A stretch of DNA of 11,504 nt from positions 1 to 11,504 of the forward strand of contig JASKJZ010000040.1 of the NCBI GenBank assembly GCA_030154385.1. Reading direction: 5' to 3'. Positions 8,143 through 11,504 of the stretch are shown piece by piece (position 1 is the first letter of the stretch; each line of letters begins with the position of its first letter). Position numbers and translations under genes: made by a program. This stretch comes from Clostridiales bacterium (GTDB taxonomy: Bacteria > Bacillota_A > Clostridia > Lachnospirales > Lachnospiraceae). The notes under the pieces are model-generated. The model was not told the origin of the DNA and searched no databases. It was given only the letters and a program-made list of their open reading frames with translations.

Positions 8143-8452
8143 TTTCTTTGCTCCTTTTTATATCTTTCGTCCCATGAATCCTATACTCATGTTCTCCCTC
8201 TGTCAGAGTAAAAGATAGATATTCATCCTGTATGATTCCCTCTGCTTCATATTGCATCTCACCAACTAATGTTGTGATCGACCCATTTAATTTGTACGTC
8301 CCATTTTTTTGTCTTTTTCCTATGAATGAGTTCCTACAATTTAAAATTTCCAACTCACCAATCACATTCATCTCATCAAATACAAATCTCATTTTTCCTT
8401 TGCGCTCTCCAATCTGAGTTTGCAATGAAATGAAATACTCATTTTTCTCCAT
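8126..8452 (-). CDS. Small beta-rich protein of unknown function, first gene of the MMPL operon
   Basis: This is a 108-residue protein with no signal peptide and no membrane segment, so it is probably cytoplasmic. I do not recognise it as a named family. It shows short alternating polar/hydrophobic strands with regular glycines (GELEILN, FIGKRQKNGTYKLNG, TTLVGEMQYEAEG, SFTLTEGEHEYRIHG), as in small beta-sandwich or barrel proteins. It ends in a charged tail (KDIKRSKENEE). I chose the ATG at 8452 because AGGA lies eight bases upstream; an in-frame ATG at 8479 has no ribosome site. Its last 17 bases overlap the transporter start, so translation is probably coupled. As leader gene of the exporter operon it may bind the exported compound or adjust the pump. 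That is inference from position only. Confidence 0.75.
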   Translation of the reverse strand: MEKNEYFISLQTQIGERKGKMRFVFDEMNVIGELEILNCRNSFIGKRQKNGTYKLNGSITTLVGEMQYEAEGIIQDEYLSFTLTEGEHEYRIHGTKDIKRSKENEEIL

Positions 8453-8505
8453 AGCATTGTTCCTCGCTTTCAGATGCATATTAACGGATTTTTTTACATA
8501 ATAAA

Positions 8506-8626
8506 ATGGGCAAGTTCTATTGGTTTGTGTAAAAATGGGACATTTGCTATGTATTTGATGGGCAAATTAATATACCCAAATTTGGATTGATTTTATCTAA
8601 TGGTTAAAACAGCCTAAAATGTCCAT
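8506..8626. repeat. Repeat and palindrome cluster in the operon/TetR intergenic region
   Basis: ATGGGCAA occurs twice (8506-8513 and 8558-8565), with a near copy ATGGGACA at 8535-8542 and a related inverted copy ATGTCCAT at 8619-8626. A perfect 10-base palindrome, CCAAATTTGG, lies at 8576-8585. The cluster fills the promoter-side half of the 245-base gap between the divergent genes. This suggests binding sites for one or more regulators and possibly the operon promoter. I could not place a convincing minus-strand -35/-10 pair. The best is TTGACC (8645-8640) with a poor -10 about 17-18 bases on. Confidence 0.4.
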
Positions 8627-8654
8627 TGAAAAATTTCATGGTCAACTGTATACT
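8626..8654 (+). promoter_or_regulatory. Sigma-A promoter of the TetR-family gene
   Basis: TTGAAA (8626-8631), a 17-base spacer and TATACT (8649-8654) give a predicted start near 8661, about 37 bases before the ATG at 8698. Both hexamers match the consensus at 5 of 6 positions. The -10 lies inside the inverted repeat at 8646-8662. Confidence 0.62.
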
Positions 8655-8662
8655 AAATACAG
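8646..8662. promoter_or_regulatory. Candidate TetR operator (inverted repeat over the -10 element)
   Basis: CTGTAT and ATACAG are perfect 6-base inverted arms separated by 5 bases (17 bases in all), a typical size for a TetR-family dimer site. The repeat covers the -10 box and start site of the regulator gene, so binding there would repress it. Autoregulation and control of the divergent operon are inferred. Confidence 0.5.
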
Positions 8663-8697
8663 AATAAACAGGATAATATATACAAGGGAGCATTCAG

Positions 8698-9279
8698 ATG
8701 AAACATGAAGTCACCACTTTTAATACAAAAAAAACGCTGTCAGAATCTTTAAAAAGGCTTATGCTTGAAAAACCTCTTTCAAAGATTACTGTCAGCGAAC
8801 TGATTAAAGATTGCGGGGTAAACCGCAAAACTTTCTATTATCATTTTGTCGATATTTATGCATTATTGAAATGGACTCTGGACCAAGAAGCTATCACTGT
8901 TGTTGAACAATTTGATTTGCTTTTAAATTTTGAAGATACCGTCAATTTCATATTAGATTATGTAGAAAGCAACAAACATATCTTAGCTTGTGCCTATGAT
9001 AGTATGGGCCGTGAACAGCTAAAAAAATTTCTTTCCAGTGATTTCGATAACGTTGTAGGCGCATATATCAATGGCATTGAAAAAGAGAATCACCTCCATG
9101 TTAAACCCCTTTTTAAAAAACATCTGACCCATGTATATTCAGAAGCAGTTGCAGGAATACTGATTGAACTTATTACTGATATAAACAGCTTGGATAGAAG
9201 TCAATATCTTCAATTCATTTCCTTGATAACAAAAGCTTCAATTCCAAATGTATTAAGGGCTGCTGAAAAGGAATTGTAA
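8698..9279 (+). CDS. TetR/AcrR-family transcriptional regulator
   Basis: This 193-residue protein is a one-component repressor-type regulator. The helix-turn-helix lies at about residues 30-50: ITVSELIKDCGVNRKTFYYHF, with the typical TFYYHF ending of the recognition helix. The C-terminal part (about 60-193) is all-helical and ligand-binding in this family. The ISSGVAAG-type membrane-pump signature is absent, but GILIELI and the spacing resemble the TetR_C/DhaS-like group. The ATG at 8698 has AAGGGAG seven bases upstream. The gene is divergent from the MMPL operon, with a palindrome over its own -10 box, which is the usual arrangement for a repressor of an adjacent exporter, probably induced by the exported compound. 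It converges on the IS256 remnant and the RloB-family gene, and I see no strong terminator between them. Confidence 0.93.
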   Translation: MKHEVTTFNTKKTLSESLKRLMLEKPLSKITVSELIKDCGVNRKTFYYHFVDIYALLKWTLDQEAITVVEQFDLLLNFEDTVNFILDYVESNKHILACAYDSMGREQLKKFLSSDFDNVVGAYINGIEKENHLHVKPLFKKHLTHVYSEAVAGILIELITDINSLDRSQYLQFISLITKASIPNVLRAAEKEL

Positions 9280-9297
9280 AGTGATAGCTGAATAAAA

Positions 9298-9393
9298 CTA
9301 TGCTATGTTGATAGCTTCTTTGAAGCCTGCGAGACCATCTACACAGAAAAACAAAACATCTTTTACACCTCTGTTTTTTAGGTCATTAAGCAT
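9298..9393 (-). mobile_element. IS256-family transposase fragment (remnant)
   Basis: On the minus strand, codons from the ATG at 9393 read MLNDLKNRGVKDVLFFC and then VDGLAGFKEAINIA before a TAG at 9300-9298. LNDLKNRGVKD and the VDGLxGFxEAI block are hallmarks of IS256/mutator-type transposases, and D19 corresponds to the second acidic residue of the catalytic triad. Only 31 codons remain and the terminal inverted repeats are absent. It lies between the ends of the convergent TetR and RloB genes and overlaps the last bases of the latter. Its ATG is preceded by GGAGGG at a working distance, so the scrap could be translated as a short peptide, though a function is unlikely. Confidence 0.85.
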
Positions 9394-10048
9394 TCCTACC
9401 CTCCTTTACAATTTTTATCCGTATCTCCCCCACCAACTCATGCACCGTAGTACACGGCCACATCTCCGATGGTTTTACTTTTCCATCCCTTATACACTGC
9501 TCAAGTTTTTGTTGCGCAACACTAATAGCCTTCTTTTCATCACCATTCTTGCAAATTCTACTATACATGCCGTTGTCCGCTTTAGAATACTTTTGTCCTG
9601 TTCTACTCTCATACACTTTCCCGAATTCAGAACAACACGTCCATGATTCACGCAATGCAGGCATGGAACCAAAGTAGGCGCACAACCAAATTTCAAAACA
9701 TGGATTTGACCAGCCTACTCCTATTCCTTTTTCTTTTGCTTCTCGGATAATTGCATCGAAATCTTTCACTTGATCTCGATCAAACACAATCCAAGGTATG
9801 CGATACTGAGCTTCATATGCTGTCAATTTCATGCATTTATCTATCATGTCGCGGGTTTTAGTTTCAATTACACTTATAACTAATTTACCTTGGATATCTG
9901 CTGGCAAATCATCTCGTAATCCATTAAAGTAACAGCGTTCTGTAGCCTCTGTATCTGTAACAATCAGATAATACCCCAATTCAGGTATTCTGATCTTTTT
10001 GCGTTGTTCCCTTGTTTTTCGATTACCTGTTCTTTCGTTTCTTGCCAA
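9386..10048 (-). CDS. RloB-family protein (Toprim-like nuclease), AbiL-type defence effector
   Basis: This 220-residue protein matches the RloB/AbiLii family, regarded as Toprim-like. It has the first acidic motif (E34-x-T-E37 in TDTEATERCYF), the DxD motif (D90-R-D92 in IVFDRDQ) and the family block SNPCFEIWL at 114-122. The N-terminus is basic (NRKTREQRKKIR). RloB proteins occur next to ATPases in AbiL abortive-infection systems and in RloAB pairs near restriction loci, where they probably act on nucleic acid. The TTG start at 10048 has AAGGAGGG six bases upstream, contained in the last codons of the ATPase gene, whose stop is two bases away. This makes translational coupling very likely. 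The length is normal for the family. The last codons (VKEGRNA) overlap an IS256 scrap, so the natural C-terminus may be slightly altered. Activity is inferred from homology. Confidence 0.88.
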   Translation of the reverse strand: MARNERTGNRKTREQRKKIRIPELGYYLIVTDTEATERCYFNGLRDDLPADIQGKLVISVIETKTRDMIDKCMKLTAYEAQYRIPWIVFDRDQVKDFDAIIREAKEKGIGVGWSNPCFEIWLCAYFGSMPALRESWTCCSEFGKVYESRTGQKYSKADNGMYSRICKNGDEKKAISVAQQKLEQCIRDGKVKPSEMWPCTTVHELVGEIRIKIVKEGRNA

Positions 10049-10050
10049 TC

Positions 10051-11322
10051 TTAACCCTCCTTAAAAATGTCAATGCTCTTTAAGGTTGGAATTGCGCCAT
10101 ACTTACCAATCAAATAATTTTTTTCGTAACTCTCATCCTTCCTGATTCTAGTTCCATCTTCATCCACAAAATCTGCTAGTGAATATAAGGTCGATATTCC
10201 TTGATGACTTTTTTCAGTAAACCAAATTTCATCCCGTCTAAGCAATTGATTCGATAGCTGCCATGTATCATGCGTTGTGAATACCAACTGTGCATGATTT
10301 ACATTTATCTGTGGATTTAAAAATGTAAGTATAAAGTTTCTTACCAGTAATGGGTGTAATCGTGCATTTAATTCATCAATAAAAAATACGCTTCCTTTGT
10401 TGATTACTTCCTGTAGCTCCGGATATAAAGCAAACATTTTTAAGGTTCCTGCGGATTCCATAGCCAATGGAATCTCTGCCATTTTATCCGAGTCTATCTT
10501 TTTATGAAGCGCATTAATTTTGTATTTATCTTCTGTGGACTTTAGTCCACTGGAGTCTCCCTCTGCTGGAATCTTTTCAACACGAAAGTCTTTAATGCTT
10601 TCATCAAAAGATGAAAAATATTCAACTACTTTCTTTTGTACGTTTTTATCTTCTACGAACTCTTTTGGCAATCTTCTTGACATGAAGAAATTGGTAATCA
10701 CATCTCCAAAATCTGCAAATTGATTTGTAACGAACCAATCACGGATTGCTTTACATTTTGCAATCTTTAATTTGGCACCCAAGGATACAATCAGAACCTG
10801 CTTTTCTAGAGCAATTTCAATATTCTCTCTGCTATTCTTTGGAATACCTGTCAGATCCAAAGTATCCTCTGAACGATAAAATACAGAACTATATTTTCTT
10901 GCTGTCTTTGCTTTTACATTTAACCATTCTTCTGTAATTCCCACTTTACCAATGCAAAACCCATAGTTATATGATTTTTGCGCTTTATCACCAGGTATTG
11001 TAAAATAGACTTCAAAGCTGGATTCTACATTTTCTGATTTGCTGTCAAACAAAAATGGAGTAGGTCTATATTCTGTAAATTTTTCTTCTTCGTCACCATA
11101 TTTAAATGAATCCACCACATATTCCGTCATGTATTCAAATGCGTTGTATACATTTGACTTACCACTTGCATTTGCTCCATAAATAGCTGCAACCGGAAGA
11201 ATTTTCTCACTACCAAGGCAAACAACACGATCTGAAAATTCTGTCATTTTAGCTGCTGATAGGTCTAATGTAGCTTCGTCTCTGAAGGATTTATAATTTT
11301 TAAAATTGAACTGTATTAACAT
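10051..11322 (-). CDS. AAA15/ABC-like ATPase of an AbiL/RloA-type defence pair
   Basis: This 423-residue P-loop ATPase has the ABC/SMC-like order. Walker A is at 49-56 (GANASGKS), after the typical N-terminal FKNYKSFRDE. There is a signature-like SAGTLKMF at 290-297, Walker B at 311-317 (SVFFIDE, D316-E317) with the D-loop ARLHP, and the H-motif TTHD at 349-352. The middle (about 65-285) is the variable lobe. Together with the adjacent RloB gene it matches AbiLi/AbiLii or RloA/RloB architecture, in which the ATPase probably senses infection and gates the effector. Related OLD and PARIS ATPases have other partners. The ATG at 11322 has GAGG eight bases upstream and its own promoter lies 32 bases further back. 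The final codons TTT AAG GAG GGT TAA provide the ribosome site for the RloB gene. No frame damage is seen. Confidence 0.9.
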   Translation of the reverse strand: MLIQFNFKNYKSFRDEATLDLSAAKMTEFSDRVVCLGSEKILPVAAIYGANASGKSNVYNAFEYMTEYVVDSFKYGDEEEKFTEYRPTPFLFDSKSENVESSFEVYFTIPGDKAQKSYNYGFCIGKVGITEEWLNVKAKTARKYSSVFYRSEDTLDLTGIPKNSRENIEIALEKQVLIVSLGAKLKIAKCKAIRDWFVTNQFADFGDVITNFFMSRRLPKEFVEDKNVQKKVVEYFSSFDESIKDFRVEKIPAEGDSSGLKSTEDKYKINALHKKIDSDKMAEIPLAMESAGTLKMFALYPELQEVINKGSVFFIDELNARLHPLLVRNFILTFLNPQINVNHAQLVFTTHDTWQLSNQLLRRDEIWFTEKSHQGISTLYSLADFVDEDGTRIRKDESYEKNYLIGKYGAIPTLKSIDIFKEG

Positions 11323-11353
11323 GATATCTACCTCACCTTCTATTCTATATTCT

Positions 11354-11381
11354 ATTATACCCTTTTTTTTAATATAATCAA
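11354..11381 (-). promoter_or_regulatory. Sigma-A promoter of the ATPase-RloB operon
   Basis: On the minus strand TTGATT (11381-11376) and a perfect TATAAT (11359-11354) are 16 bases apart, with an A-tract in the spacer. The predicted start is near 11347, giving a leader of about 25 bases. The pair therefore seems to be its own transcription unit. I see no obvious operator. Confidence 0.65.
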
Positions 11382-11420
11382 CATAATACTGTGATTATTT
11401 CTCATTATTATGTACTTTTA

Positions 11421-11452
11421 ATTTTAAAAGGCGGTACACTCTCGTACCGCCC
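11421..11452 (-). terminator. Terminator of an upstream minus-strand unit outside the window
   Basis: A perfect 8-base GC-rich stem, GGCGGTAC/GTACCGCC (11430-11451), encloses a 6-base loop and on the minus strand is followed by TTTTAAAATT. The hairpin is strong but the T-tract is short. The gene it would end must lie beyond the right edge. Confidence 0.5.
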
Positions 11453-11492
11453 TAATCTAATCATTATTCATTTATGTATTAATATCAATACA

Positions 11493-11504
11493 AGATCGGA
11501 AGAG
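11493..11504 (+). other. Illumina adapter remnant at the sequence end
   Basis: The last 12 bases read AGATCGGAAGAG, identical to the start of the common Illumina TruSeq adapter. Its exact position at the sequence end suggests untrimmed library adapter rather than genomic DNA. Confidence 0.85.

Noticed and set aside
8506..8565. Spaced ATGGGCAA-type repeats as a possible mini CRISPR array.
   Set aside because: The units are only 8 bases, are imperfect and unevenly spaced (29 and 23 bases), and lie in a promoter region. They look like regulatory sites, not CRISPR repeats.
9282..9316. 8-base direct repeat TGATAGCT at 9282-9289 and 9309-9316, the size of an IS256 target-site duplication.
   Set aside because: The second copy lies inside the conserved transposase coding block (EAIN), not outside the element, and no terminal inverted repeats are present. 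Chance is the better explanation.

Overview
The window is AT-rich and carries compact, tightly packed genes with strong AGGAGG-type ribosome binding sites, GTG and TTG starts, an IS256-type transposase scrap and a glycyl-radical-activase scrap. This points to an anaerobic low-GC Bacillota, most likely a Clostridia member (Lachnospiraceae-like). That is inference from gene content, not a phylogenetic result. The last 12 bases match the common Illumina adapter core, so the right edge is probably a contig end.

Layout. (1) 1-2202, minus strand: a three-part membrane protein (HMA metal-binding domain, SafE/TauE-type membrane core, C-terminal cupredoxin-like domain), followed by an OmpR-type response regulator cut by the left edge. 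The pair suggests metal, probably copper, handling next to a two-component system. (2) 2281-3674, minus strand: a GFA/CENP-V-type zinc protein and a YjbR-like plus DUF3795-like fusion, with recognisable terminators and a promoter. (3) About 3836-4076, plus strand: the decayed C-terminal end of a glycyl-radical-enzyme activase. (4) 4077-8452, minus strand: a three-gene export operon of a small beta-rich protein, a 12-TM MMPL/RND transporter and a secreted LxxG-repeat coiled-coil protein. The genes overlap or nearly touch. A TetR-family regulator is divergently transcribed at 8698-9279. The 245-bp region between them holds repeats, palindromes and a good promoter with an inverted repeat over its -10 element. 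(5) 9298-9393, minus strand: an IS256-family transposase scrap. (6) 9386-11381, minus strand: an ATPase plus RloB-family nuclease-like gene pair with its own promoter, resembling AbiL/RloAB phage-defence systems. A terminator of an upstream unit lies beyond it.

How the genes work together. In block 4 the TetR protein probably represses the MMPL operon and itself, and the LxxG protein probably works outside the membrane with the transporter. This resembles TetR-controlled MMPL exporters such as staphylococcal FarE/FarR. In block 6 the ATPase probably senses or gates and the RloB protein probably acts as the nuclease-like effector. No wholly new system is proven. The best candidates for follow-up are the AbiL-like pair with its truncated downstream end, and the small protein/MMPL/LxxG operon.
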